Shown here piece by piece: positions 10,413 through 18,553 of a stretch of 64,000 nucleotides of DNA; within the stretch, counting starts at the first letter, position 1; each line of letters starts with the position of its first letter. The position numbers and the translations under genes were made by a program. Source of the stretch: Chitinophagaceae bacterium DXS (lineage in GTDB: Bacteria > Bacteroidota > Bacteroidia > Chitinophagales > Chitinophagaceae); contig CP128386.1 of NCBI GenBank assembly GCA_030345135.1, positions 5,298,209-5,362,208 on the forward strand, given 5' to 3'. The notes beneath the pieces were generated by a model. That model saw nothing but the letters and a program-made list of their open reading frames with translations, had not been told where the DNA came from and searched no databases.

Positions 10413-10796
10413 TCACGCAGGAACAATTCTTATTGTCGCAGCACGGGCACGGTTACTGATCATGGAAGACAGATAAGGGCTTCCTCCGTATTTCTTTTTA
10501 TAGGCCTCATCAATGGTATCATTCACTTCGCCGGAAGCGGGAATGAACGCCACATCCATGATTTTTCCTGCAGCTTCAATGCGGCCCCGCTTTTGGTTAA
10601 TAGCAGCTTTATACCATCGCGATTGCACACCGTTATAAGCTCTTACATACAGGCAGTCGTCAACAACAACCTCCCAAATCCATGTTGGTGTTCCATAAGA
10701 TACACCGTCCCCGCGCAATGGTGCAATGTGGAGGTCATCGGCTTTGTCTATTTCAGCGAGCAACTTATCTGAAAATTTATTGTGCTTAATATTCAT
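10413..10796 (-). CDS. DUF2255 family protein
   Basis: The protein has 127 residues: an N-terminal helix (FSDKLLAEIDKADDLHIAPLRGDG), a core of TPTWIWEVVVDDCLYVRAYNG with SRWYKAAI, and a C-terminal YKKKYGG region. This matches the DUF2255 fold, which resembles the split-barrel flavin or nucleotide binders, but no reaction is established for the family. It sits between the cupin and the alcohol dehydrogenase on the same strand. A 539-bp spacer separates it from the dehydrogenase, so it probably has its own promoter. Confidence 0.8.
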   Translation of the reverse strand: MNIKHNKFSDKLLAEIDKADDLHIAPLRGDGVSYGTPTWIWEVVVDDCLYVRAYNGVQSRWYKAAINQKRGRIEAAGKIMDVAFIPASGEVNDTIDEAYKKKYGGSPYLSSMISNRARAATIRIVPA

Positions 10797-10822
10797 AAAC
10801 GATCATGATTATCATGTCAATT

Positions 10823-11278
10823 CTTCTATACAACTAGTGAATAGTGAATAGTCAATGGTGAAGGTCCGGGCTGGCTAAGTAAATATATTATCGTTTAAGT
10901 GTTATTATTATCCTGGGCAAAAATTCTTATTTACTCTTATATTTCTTAAATGATTAAAAACCTTCGCTTCGGTCAGCTTTGAGCTTTAGGCTTTGGGCTT
11001 TAAGCTTTATCAGTTGTTAACAAAGAAACGTTGACGCGGCCGACACCTTACTTCTATACAACTAGTGAATAGTGAATGGTCAATGGTGAAGGTCCGGGCT
11101 GGTTAAGTAAATATATTGTCGTTTAAGTGTAATTATTATCCTGGGCAAAAATTCTTATTTACTCTTATATTTCTTAAATGATTAAAAACCTTCGCTTCGG
11201 TCAGCTTTGAGCTTTAGGCTTTGGGCTTTAAGCTTTATCAGTTGTTAACAAAGAAACGTTGGCGCGGCCGACACCTTA
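10823..11278 (+). repeat. Two tandem copies of a 228-bp intergenic repeat
   Basis: The segments 10823-11050 and 11051-11278 are almost identical, differing by only a few substitutions. Each begins CTTCTATACAACTAGTGAAT and ends GCGGCCGACACCTTA. Each carries an AGTGAATAGTGAATGGTCAATGG run and a GCTTTGAGCTTTAGGCTTT-type heptad run. No open frame of note lies inside. The low divergence indicates a recent duplication. The two units fill most of the gap between the dehydrogenase and DUF2255 genes. Confidence 0.92.
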
Positions 11279-11335
11279 CTTATACCGGAGATTGCAGCTA
11301 CAGAAAACGATCCCTGTCAGTGTGAATCAAACAGG

Positions 11336-12532
11336 CTATAGCGTCGCAGTGTCTATCACAAACCTGTAACGGGCTTGTTTGGCAATTACTTTTTCCCACG
11401 CATCATTCACTTCCGCCGCGTTAATGATCTGGACCTGTGGCAACACCTTATTATCTGCGCAATAATATACTACTTCCTGGGTTTCAGGAATCCCGCCAAT
11501 AAGTGATGCATTGAAATTTACACCGGTATTTGCCAGGCCAATATTGCTCAGGGCAAGCTGAAAGCCAACCGGCATGCCAACCTGTGTGTAAAAGCCACCA
11601 CGCTTAACCGCTGAAGCGTAAGCAGCCACATCGTATTGAGCCGGAATTGTGGAAATCATATAATCCAGCTTGCCTTTATATTGAGCTAATTTGGAAGTAT
11701 TGTCAACTAAAACAGCCTCTTTTGCTCCAAACGCGAGTGCATCTTTTATTTTACCAGGAGATGTTGTAAATGCATAAACATCGGCTCCTTTTGCAACCGC
11801 AATTTTGATCGCAAGATGTCCCAGACCACCAATACCAGCGACTCCAATCTTATCGCCTCTTTTGAAATTGGCTCTCATCAGGGGAGAGTAAGTTGTAATA
11901 CCTGCGCAAAGCAGAGGTACTGCTTCCTGAAGACTAATATGACCGGGAATATGAACTGCAAAGTGATCTCTCACTACGATGTTATTGGAATATCCGCCTT
12001 GTGTTATACCTGATGGGGAAGCCTTGTCAGGGTAACCATATGTGAATAAGGTAGCATGATTGTCACAGAACTGCTCTTCGCCGTGGTTACAACTATCGCA
12101 CCGAAGACAGCTATCAACCATGCAACCGACACCGGCCCTGTCGCCAACTTTAAATTTGGTAACATTTCTGCCAACGGCAGTGACGATGCCGGCAATTTCA
12201 TGCCCGGGTACCTGGGGATATTGTTGTGGCCCCCAATCACCTTTCATTTGATGAATATCTGAGTGACAGATGCTGGCATACTTAATGTCAATCAAAATAT
12301 CATTGTCTCCAACAGGTCTCCGTTCGAATTCCCATGGACTTAGCGTTCCCGATGCATCTTTAGCAGCATAACCTTTTGACTTTATCTTATCTGTCATTTT
12401 TCTGATTCCATTTGATTGTGAAAAAACGGGTGTGTGTTGCATTAATATCAAACCTGTACCAGCCATTGCTGTCTGTTGAATGAATCTTCTGCGGGAGCTA
12501 TGTATTGAGTTCATCTTTTTATTATTCTCCAT
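11336..12532 (-). CDS. Exported zinc-dependent alcohol dehydrogenase (cinnamyl-alcohol type)
   Basis: The protein has 398 residues. The N-terminus holds SRRRFIQQTAMAGTGL followed by VFSQS, a probable twin-arginine or Sec export signal, which is unusual for this mostly cytosolic family. The MDR core has CHSDIHQMKGDWG (catalytic zinc Cys), VPGHEIAGIV, the structural-zinc cluster GCMVDSCLRCDSCNHGEEQFC in split form, and the Rossmann motif GIGGLGHLAIK. This matches YahK/CAD-like NADP-dependent aldehyde reductases, which interconvert aldehydes and alcohols. Neighbours on the same strand are a cyclophilin-like lipoprotein and an acetyltransferase. Periplasmic placement would need export of the folded, cofactor-bound enzyme, consistent with the twin-arginine pattern. 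Confidence 0.92.
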   Translation of the reverse strand: MENNKKMNSIHSSRRRFIQQTAMAGTGLILMQHTPVFSQSNGIRKMTDKIKSKGYAAKDASGTLSPWEFERRPVGDNDILIDIKYASICHSDIHQMKGDWGPQQYPQVPGHEIAGIVTAVGRNVTKFKVGDRAGVGCMVDSCLRCDSCNHGEEQFCDNHATLFTYGYPDKASPSGITQGGYSNNIVVRDHFAVHIPGHISLQEAVPLLCAGITTYSPLMRANFKRGDKIGVAGIGGLGHLAIKIAVAKGADVYAFTTSPGKIKDALAFGAKEAVLVDNTSKLAQYKGKLDYMISTIPAQYDVAAYASAVKRGGFYTQVGMPVGFQLALSNIGLANTGVNFNASLIGGIPETQEVVYYCADNKVLPQVQIINAAEVNDAWEKVIAKQARYRFVIDTATL

Positions 12533-12598
12533 AACACGTAATTTTTATTGAATGTAAGTTGAGCAGACTTTCCGGGCAGATGTTTGAACCACACCGGC

Positions 12599-13084
12599 TT
12601 ATTCTACAGAAAACGTAACAGTTATCTCCTTTGAACCGACTGCTGGAAACAGTCCGCGCACATCATCGATCCTGCCGATCCGGGTATAACTGTACGAGGT
12701 AGAAAAAGATTTATAAAAAAGTACCAGCGTATTATTGCCCCACAGCATAAGATCACCCGCCTGGATTGTTGAAGGATTAGCCGGCGCTGCCGGAAGAGCA
12801 TTTGGAAGCTTAGCATATTTTTCATTACCGTTCAGCTCTGTCATAACGAGCGTTAAAGGCAACGCCGCTATTAAGGCAGCGGATGCAGGATTGTCTGACA
12901 ACAAAGCAGTGAATGTTTGTGAGCCAATCGTGACTTTCATTTTATGTGTTAGTGTATCTGTACTCATATATTCGGGAAATGCACTTTCATTATCTTTTGT
13001 ATACGCCTTGCAGGAACAGACCATACAGACAAGACTAACAATCGCAAATGCTCGTACAGGACGATGAAACACTAAGCTGATCAT
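12599..13084 (-). CDS. Cyclophilin-like fold lipoprotein
   Basis: I place the start at the ATG at 13084, giving 161 residues. Upstream codons of the longer frame are Cys-rich nonsense inside the neighbouring gene. The start overlaps the stop of the acetyltransferase gene as ATGA, implying translational coupling. The N-terminus has a hydrophobic stretch ending VCMVCSC, a lipobox. The body (MKVTIGSQTFTALLSDNPASAALIA, then LPLTLVMTELNGNEKYAKL and GDLMLWGNNTLVLFY) matches the bacterial cyclophilin-like domain. These domains are usually not active prolyl isomerases and their role is unknown. Confidence 0.85.
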   Translation of the reverse strand: MISLVFHRPVRAFAIVSLVCMVCSCKAYTKDNESAFPEYMSTDTLTHKMKVTIGSQTFTALLSDNPASAALIAALPLTLVMTELNGNEKYAKLPNALPAAPANPSTIQAGDLMLWGNNTLVLFYKSFSTSYSYTRIGRIDDVRGLFPAVGSKEITVTFSVE

Positions 13085-13653
13085 ACATCTCCTATTGAAA
13101 TCGTCTTTAATACCTTCGCAGGAATCCCTCCCACAATGGTATTTGCGGGCACATCTTTTGAAACAACAGCTCCGGCTGCAACAACTGCATTTTCCCCAAC
13201 TGTAACACCGGGCAATATGGTTGCAGCTGCACCAATCCACGCTCCCCGCCTGATGATTACCGGCTTACAAACAAGCGCCCTCCTATCGTTCGGATCCATT
13301 GGATGATTTTCGGTGATCAGATTTACTTTGGGTCCTATCAGTACATCATCTTCAATTGTAATTCCGCCCATATCCAAAAATGAACATGCATGGTTAATAA
13401 AGACATTCCTGCCAATGCTGATAAACCTGCCGAAATTGGTAAAGAAAGGAGCAAATACAGTCGTGCTTTCATCCAGCCGCGATCCAATTATTTCACTGAT
13501 AACTTCGCGTATCTGCCCTATGCTCGTTGAGTTATTGAGTACGGGCGATAAGGAAATCGTTCTGTCAACAACTTCCTGTACTTTATAATAGTCAGGATCA
13601 TCCAACCTGATCAGCTGTCCGGCTTTCATTCTTTCAAAAATGTCTTTGATCAC
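13081..13653 (-). CDS. Hexapeptide-repeat acetyltransferase (maltose/galactoside type)
   Basis: The protein has 190 residues with a GTG start at 13653. The N-terminal helical MIKDIFERMKAGQLIRLDDPDYYKV is typical of maltose O-acetyltransferase-like enzymes. It is followed by left-handed beta-helix hexapeptides (VGENAVVAAGAVVSKDVP, ANTIVGGIPAKVLKTI). The catalytic His lies in TENHPMDP. These enzymes transfer acetyl from acetyl-CoA to a sugar or small hydroxyl compound; the substrate cannot be read from sequence. The gene overlaps the cyclophilin-like lipoprotein by four bases and lies 269 bp after the AraC regulator gene. Confidence 0.9.
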   Translation of the reverse strand: MIKDIFERMKAGQLIRLDDPDYYKVQEVVDRTISLSPVLNNSTSIGQIREVISEIIGSRLDESTTVFAPFFTNFGRFISIGRNVFINHACSFLDMGGITIEDDVLIGPKVNLITENHPMDPNDRRALVCKPVIIRRGAWIGAAATILPGVTVGENAVVAAGAVVSKDVPANTIVGGIPAKVLKTISIGDV

Positions 13654-13922
13654 CTTGTTTGCTATTTGATTTGAAATTGATTGTTATGCGATATACCGCG
13701 CCGCACATACCTGCACCTCCTAACAACAGAGCTATTGTAAGCTGTGAAGGATGACACTGGCGTTGTGCAATTTTTATGCAGTAAAGAATGCAGGTAAACT
13801 GCACACTTCGGTCACCCGTTACCTGTTTTTACTAATGCTGCATTTTAAACTTAATGACATTGCAAAGATACCATGACATTGTATGGGCGTGGTAATGATA
13901 ATCAAACCGATGATTAAGAATT

Positions 13923-14801
13923 TCAAACTTCCTGAACTCTTAAAGAAGAAGGATTAGTGCCGGTAATTCTCTTGAAAAAATTATTGAAATAGGTGGGATA
14001 CTCAAAGCCGAGTGCATAAGCTATATCAGCAATGTTCCAGTTGGTATGCTGGAGAAGTGCTTTGGCTTCGGTAACAATACGTTCGCTGATATGAGTTGTT
14101 GTTGCCTTACCCGTAACTTCTTTTACAGCGCGGTTAAGATAATTCACATGAAGACCAAGGTTTTTGGCATAATCCTGTGCAGATCTCAGGGAAAGCGGAT
14201 GATCAATTGTTTCAATAGGAAACTGTCGCTCCAGCAATTCCAGGAACACAGAAGTAACCCGGACCAGCGCATTGTTTTGCTTGTCGATATTCTGAGATGG
14301 CTGCAGCTTTAGGGCTTCATGAATGATCAGGTTGATGTAATTCCGCATCATGTCGTCCTTGTAAGCGTAGTCAGTTCCCTGTTCATCAATCATCTTACGG
14401 AATATTGTGTTGAGGAACATGCGCTGATCTTCACTTATTTTCAGAACCGGTGTACCTCCGATCTTAAATAAAGGTGATTGCTGCAAACTCTCCGACCGGT
14501 CAGATACTTTTAAGAATTCTTCAGAAAAAAGACAGGTATAACCTACGTAGGTTCTCGAGATCGTTTCCCAGGAATAAGGTATATGAGGGTTGCCAAAAAA
14601 GAGAATCGTACCGTCCATATCGAAGCTTCTGTCGGCATAATGAATCACACTCTTACCAGTAGTCAGACAGATCTTATAAAAATCTTTTCTGCTGTAGATC
14701 CGCGTGGCATTACTGTCGTTTTCAATCTGGAAAACTTTAAAGCCTCTTAACTTCAACTCGCTATTGAACTGCGATACCGGGCGCTCTGTTTTTGCCTTCA
14801 T
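13923..14801 (-). CDS. AraC family transcriptional regulator
   Basis: The protein has 292 residues. The N-terminal half is a cupin-like sensor (YKICLTTGKSVIHYADRSFDMDGTILFFGNPHIPYSWE). The C-terminal 100 residues form the two AraC helix-turn-helix motifs (SAQDYAKNLGLHVNYLNRAVKEVTG, then NIADIAYALGFEYPTYFNNFFKRITG). A TAACTTTG box ends four bases before the ATG, so the transcript may be leaderless. The gene heads the acetyltransferase, cyclophilin-like and dehydrogenase genes on the same strand and is the obvious candidate regulator for them. The ligand is unknown. Confidence 0.92.
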   Translation of the reverse strand: MKAKTERPVSQFNSELKLRGFKVFQIENDSNATRIYSRKDFYKICLTTGKSVIHYADRSFDMDGTILFFGNPHIPYSWETISRTYVGYTCLFSEEFLKVSDRSESLQQSPLFKIGGTPVLKISEDQRMFLNTIFRKMIDEQGTDYAYKDDMMRNYINLIIHEALKLQPSQNIDKQNNALVRVTSVFLELLERQFPIETIDHPLSLRSAQDYAKNLGLHVNYLNRAVKEVTGKATTTHISERIVTEAKALLQHTNWNIADIAYALGFEYPTYFNNFFKRITGTNPSSLRVQEV

Positions 14802-14805
14802 GCTG

Positions 14806-14813
14806 CAAAGTTA
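14806..14813 (-). promoter_or_regulatory. -7 promoter box of the araC-type gene
   Basis: TAACTTTG on the minus strand matches the Bacteroidota TAnnTTTG -7 element. It ends four bases upstream of the ATG at 14801, leaving no room for a leader. Confidence 0.6.
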
Positions 14814-14848
14814 AGAAAATCAAATCTTCGTTATAACAAAGCAGTGGT

Positions 14849-15568
14849 TTAAAGACTTCTGTCAGCCAACCCGGTTGCTACTATCATTTTTTCCTGTTGT
14901 TCTAATGATATACGTGACGGTTTATAATAAGGATGATCATTTTCGTGATCTACATCGTTGAGTCCACTTATTTTTATCCAGAACTTCAAGAGTCCATCCA
15001 AATGCGAGCCAACCAACTGATAATCAGTCGGCACTTCATCCTCAACACTATGGTATGTAACCAGGCGTGTACCGTCGGGACGGGAAGCCAGAAGTTTATA
15101 GAGGTAACGGTTATAATAGTGATAAAGATTTTCCGAATACTCCAGCGTGTTGTCTATTTTTTCACCCCAAACCAAATTCTCGTAAAATGAGTTAAAGAAA
15201 TAAAAATGATCATAAAGATCAAAATTGGTTTGCATAAAATTTCCATGGAGAAAAAATGCATTGCGAATACCCAGTGTTTTTTTGGCAGCTTCAGCTTCAT
15301 CAACCAGGCTCTTTCGTTGCTCTACGCCAAAGAACTGCACTTCAGGTTTATAATGTGCAGCGGCGAGGCAAAATTTACCGGCTCCGCTTCCAATATCCAG
15401 TATTTTACTGCCTTTCTTAACCGATAAATAGTCCGCAACCTTTCTTGCTACGCTCAACGGTGTCCAATGCCTGTCCGCAAATTTCCTGATGGAAGGCGGG
15501 AACACATCATTGAATTGACGATCGCTCCGAAAACGTGTAACTGCGCAACACTTGTTGTCATCAATCAT
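14849..15568 (-). CDS. SAM-dependent methyltransferase (class I)
   Basis: The protein has 239 residues. SAM-binding motif I is ILDIGSGAGKFCLAAA (residues about 56-71), followed by the acidic loop FFGVEQRKSLV and a post-motif YFFNSFYENL. The first 45 residues form a helical cap. It starts 27 bp after the GcvH-like gene on the same strand, so the two are probably one transcript under the Crp/Fnr-type site at 16061. The substrate is not readable from the sequence. The pairing with a GcvH-like protein hints at a protein or cofactor target, but that is conjecture. Confidence 0.85.
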   Translation of the reverse strand: MIDDNKCCAVTRFRSDRQFNDVFPPSIRKFADRHWTPLSVARKVADYLSVKKGSKILDIGSGAGKFCLAAAHYKPEVQFFGVEQRKSLVDEAEAAKKTLGIRNAFFLHGNFMQTNFDLYDHFYFFNSFYENLVWGEKIDNTLEYSENLYHYYNRYLYKLLASRPDGTRLVTYHSVEDEVPTDYQLVGSHLDGLLKFWIKISGLNDVDHENDHPYYKPSRISLEQQEKMIVATGLADRSL

Positions 15569-15595
15569 TATTATACTTATACTTTTTGAGGATAG

Positions 15596-16003
15596 CTAGG
15601 CTTTGGCGTATTTGCTCTTGCCATTCATACGATATTCTTCCGGAAGCACTAAACCTTTTCGTTCATAAGGTTGAGCTGGTATTATCCGGGCAATCCAACA
15701 TGTGCCATTCGATTGCAACAGCGCACTCGCTTCTTCTGTAAGCAACAAGCTGTTGATTTCCGCAATCTTACCTGCAATGGGCATTCTCAGTTCAATACAA
15801 TAGTCTTTGTAGTAGATGGAGGCGATCAGATCACCGGGCTGCATAAAGCCACTTACGTTGGCAAATTCAATTTTATCTATTGCTTTAAATCCGGTCAATT
15901 TAAACGCGCTGACACCTATATCCGCTACAGCCCCTTTAAACTCGACCCAATCGTGATCCTGTGTAAAGTAATGTTGCCCGGTTACTGCATTTGAAAAATT
16001 CAT
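15596..16003 (-). CDS. GcvH-like protein with displaced lipoyl lysine
   Basis: The protein has 135 residues and aligns along its length with glycine-cleavage H protein: YFTQDHDWVEFKG, then VADIGVSAFKLTGFKAIDKIEFANV, GDLIASIYYKDYCIELRMPIAG and KIAEINSLLL. In canonical H protein the lipoylated Lys is residue 11 of the segment from the Gly of GExF to the final VN. Here that segment has the same length (28 residues) but position 11 is Asp, and a Lys sits at position 10. Lipoylation is therefore doubtful. No gcvP or gcvT lies nearby, and the partner is a methyltransferase. A divergent, non-glycine-cleavage role is likely. Confidence 0.8.
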   Translation of the reverse strand: MNFSNAVTGQHYFTQDHDWVEFKGAVADIGVSAFKLTGFKAIDKIEFANVSGFMQPGDLIASIYYKDYCIELRMPIAGKIAEINSLLLTEEASALLQSNGTCWIARIIPAQPYERKGLVLPEEYRMNGKSKYAKA

Positions 16004-16008
16004 AGCTG

Positions 16009-16016
16009 CAAAATTA
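16009..16016 (-). promoter_or_regulatory. -7 promoter box of the gcvH-like operon
   Basis: TAATTTTG on the minus strand matches TAnnTTTG and ends five bases before the ATG at 16003. This is the same leaderless geometry as at 14806 and 18541. Confidence 0.55.
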
Positions 16017-16060
16017 TCAGCAACATTGTTCGGCCGCGGTGAGTATTTTTACTTCAGAAA

Positions 16061-16074
16061 GTGATAAATATCAC
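16061..16074. promoter_or_regulatory. Crp/Fnr-type operator GTGAT-N4-ATCAC
   Basis: This is a perfect 5+5 inverted repeat (spacer AAAT). Its centre is 51.5 bp upstream of the first base of the -7 box of the gcvH-like gene. That is 31 bp, about three helical turns, further than at the other two sites. The same arms occur at 17197 and 18514. Confidence 0.65.
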
Positions 16075-16164
16075 CCCTGAAAAGGCTCAACAATTGCATT
16101 TGCTAAAAAGTTGACCCTCATCCGTCAAATACCTTTTCCACCAGGCAAGCGCTGATCCGGGCTG

Positions 16165-16509
16165 CTAATAGTGCATTTTTTCCTTTTCTCTTTCGGATGA
16201 TTTGACTATTCCCCGCAAAGATTTTTTCTTATTTTTTTCCACCAACTTAAATATGCCCCAAACCAATGCAAAAAGCAGTATTTCGAAAACCTCTAAAGTT
16301 AATATTGCAAATGCCGGAATTGGCTTGACCTCGCCCCTGGCTAAATAAGAGTAGAAAATCGAATTCATTACAAGCGTAATAAAAATGCCTATCGCTAAAA
16401 AGCGCTTCCGTGTCATAATGTTTCTACGACGGGTCTTATAAACAATAATAAATAGCAGGGCAGCCGCAAGCAATATTACTAAAGACACAAAAATGGGGGA
16501 ATTTTTCAT
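16165..16509 (-). CDS. Small integral membrane protein, unknown function
   Basis: The protein has 114 residues. Three hydrophobic segments are visible: PIFVSLVILLAAALLFIIVY (about 5-24), FLAIGIFITLVMNSIFYSYL (about 37-56) and PAFAILTLEVFEILLFALVWGIF (about 65-87). A basic, probably cytoplasmic tail follows (KLVEKNKKKSLRG). I recognise no family. It stands alone, with about 160 bp to the GcvH-like gene on the same strand. Confidence 0.65.
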   Translation of the reverse strand: MKNSPIFVSLVILLAAALLFIIVYKTRRRNIMTRKRFLAIGIFITLVMNSIFYSYLARGEVKPIPAFAILTLEVFEILLFALVWGIFKLVEKNKKKSLRGIVKSSEREKEKMHY

Positions 16510-16784
16510 AGAGTTTGATTAACAGTTTAGGTATAACATCACAGGTTTTCGGTTAAATAAGATTTGGCTTAAATAAGGTTTTCCAAGCGGGTAAAATCAT
16601 CTGTTCCGGTAACCGGGAACAAAATTCACCGGCGTATTTCTCATAATTTTTGGCTAGTCATTTAAAGCTTTTTGTTTACAAATTAAGGGCAATGAACTTC
16701 GCTGAATATTGAAATCAAATATGAATAAATATTTTTAATCGGGAAAAATATTTTTTGTTGCGCTGTCTGCATGTGCTGCTTTCT

Positions 16785-17165
16785 TTTGTTACATAGGAGA
16801 ACAACCGGAGAAAACACGGAGACCTACAGAGCTTTGCAATGAACATCTGTCATTCAATTTTTTGACTCTATATAGCGCATGGCTTAGTATCAATGACTGA
16901 TTTCACAACAGTGACAGTTTTTCCCGTAAGGAATTAAGCGTAATAGAAATGTCTGATTTGAGAATACATAGTCCGTTAGGACTTTAACCAAATAAAAGGG
17001 GATAATGTCCTGCTCACAAGAAGGACCTTCTATATTACGGCCTCTATACAACGCTAAACCCTACGGGCTATCAACGAAAAGTGTACGTCATCTCCTTTTG
17101 ATTGTGGCTAACCAAATTATCCGTTTACATGACGATCCTGGCTCATCAGAAAAAGTAGTACAAAT
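16785..17165 (+). repeat. Dispersed hairpin-rich repeat, family A, copy 2
   Basis: This has the same ordered motifs as copy 1: CAGTGACAGTTTTTCCCGTA, GTCCGTTAGGACTTTAACCA, ACCCTACGGGCTATC and TTGATTGTGGCTAACCAAAT. The left end (ACCGGAGAAAACACGGAGACC) and right end (ACATGACGATCCTGGCTCATCAG) also match the copy near 54700-54830. It lies inside a 1.18-kb stretch (16510-17685) with no convincing gene. Confidence 0.75.
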
Positions 17166-17196
17166 AACCTGGATTTGTTACCGTTAATTTCAAAAA

Positions 17197-17231
17197 GTGA
17201 TTTAGATCACGGAAACACAAATATATATTTG
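17197..17231 (+). promoter_or_regulatory. Crp/Fnr-type operator plus -7 box, no clear gene downstream
   Basis: GTGAT-TTAG-ATCAC lies at 17197-17210 and TATATTTG at 17224-17231. The operator centre is 20.5 bp upstream of the box, exactly the spacing seen before the Crp/Fnr gene at 18554. A transcript should start near 17238. Confidence 0.6.
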
Positions 17232-17685
17232 TAAGCGTGAATGACACTGCAATTTTAAGCCTTCAATATGCCCTGCTCCAGGCACAAAATCGCCGGCCGT
17301 CAAGACACCAGACTCATTAGACCGAAATACATAAAACTGATGCAAGAGTGAGCGGTAATCAGATATCCGGCTCACCGATTCACCAGCCCTTGTTAGGATA
17401 CTATAGCGACATTTGCGATTATGCCGCATTATCTCCTGACCAGGAAAGCTCTTTCATCAGCATTCAACGATCGTTTGCTGGGCACAACAATAATTACAAT
17501 TTACGTCCGTCCATTTGGAAAAAAGCTGGCATTCTATTGATATGCGTTAAGTAGCTATATCGTTACTGCTAGTCAGGTTGTCTGCATTTTGGGAAAACTA
17601 CTGCGATCCTTTAGATAAAGCTTTGAAGCAACTAAACATTATTCCTAAGAATCCTATGTCCCAATCAGCTTAAAATAGTCAACAT
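17232..17685 (+). other. Possible transcript without recognisable gene
   Basis: Downstream of the promoter at 17224 there is a 27-codon GTG-started frame (17238) and a 68-codon GTG-started frame (17348-17554). Neither resembles a known protein. The stretch could hold a small RNA, a small protein or a decayed gene. The ECF sigma gene begins at 17686. Confidence 0.3.
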
Positions 17686-18177
17686 ATGAATAATTCATCC
17701 TTCATGGATTTACTGGTAGAAAACACTCCACCCCTGATGGTCATGGCCCGGAAATTTACACGGACGAAAGAAGACGCAGAGGATCTACTGCAGGAAACAC
17801 TATGTAAAGCCCTTGCATACCAGGACAATTTTAAGTCAACTACGAATATAGGAGCCTGGCTCTATGTAATAATGCGGAATATTTTTATCAACAATTATCG
17901 CCGAAGAAAAAAAACGCTTGAACTAACTGTTGCCCAAACTAAAGCCCTGCAGAAAGAACCTTTGGCGAACACGAGCTATCATCCTGACATTTCGACTAAA
18001 AATATTCTGGCACAAATTCAAAAGCTTCCATGTTTGCTAAAAAAGCCTTTTGTGTTACATCTTGAGGGCTATAAATACACTGAGATTGCCTGGATGCTTG
18101 ACCTTCCGGTCGGCACGATTAAAAGCCGCATCCATTTTGCCAAGCAAGCGTTAAAGAGCGTAATTAAGAGAAGCTAG
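17686..18177 (+). CDS. RNA polymerase sigma factor, ECF family
   Basis: The protein has 163 residues. Region 2 is LMVMARKFTRTKEDAEDLLQETLCKALAYQDNF-type sequence with NIGAWLYVIMRNIFINNYRRR (residues about 17-76). Region 4 is LPCLLKKPFVLHLEGYKYTEIAWMLDLPVGTIKSRIHFAKQALK (about 115-158). The length fits a minimal ECF sigma of the kind common in Bacteroidota. No anti-sigma gene follows, which is atypical for the FecI/FecR-type pairs. Targets are unknown. The Crp/Fnr regulator follows 376 bp downstream. Confidence 0.93.
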   Translation: MNNSSFMDLLVENTPPLMVMARKFTRTKEDAEDLLQETLCKALAYQDNFKSTTNIGAWLYVIMRNIFINNYRRRKKTLELTVAQTKALQKEPLANTSYHPDISTKNILAQIQKLPCLLKKPFVLHLEGYKYTEIAWMLDLPVGTIKSRIHFAKQALKSVIKRS

Positions 18178-18511
18178 TTTATCGACCATTATTGCCAATA
18201 CCAAAATTCACAATTTACCCCTGATATAATATCAGCTACAACTGCAGACTGTAAACCAGCCAAAACAGGAACTATTATAAGCATTCATTGTCACCCAGAA
18301 CAATATGCTTGCATATACGCTTTATAAAAGGTAACGTGAATATATTGTAAGGCATGCTGAAAGCTCCGGGACACAGGCATTGATCTAGTTTTCTGATGTT
18401 GCCGGTATTGTTACATCCCCCAACCACTCACAAAATAATGAGTATGGATTATTGGCATCAGTACATAGACATTTGGCTGAGTATTTCGTTTTGACAACCG
18501 AAATCCTATAG

Positions 18512-18548
18512 AAGTGATATACATCACTTGCTTATAAACATATATTTG
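18512..18548 (+). promoter_or_regulatory. Crp/Fnr-type operator and -7 box, probably autoregulatory
   Basis: A perfect 7+7 inverted repeat, AAGTGAT-ATAC-ATCACTT, lies at 18512-18529 and TATATTTG at 18541-18548. The box ends five bases before the ATG of the Crp/Fnr gene, so the mRNA is probably leaderless. The operator centre is 20.5 bp upstream of the box. The rest of the 376-bp gap shows nothing else. Confidence 0.72.
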
Positions 18549-18553
18549 CCGGA

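Noticed and set aside
10823-11278. Direct repeats as attachment sites of an integrated element
   Set aside because: The two copies are adjacent with nothing between them and no integrase is present.
17202-17429. Minus-strand 75-codon frame
   Set aside because: It runs against the operator and promoter at 17197-17231 and resembles nothing known.
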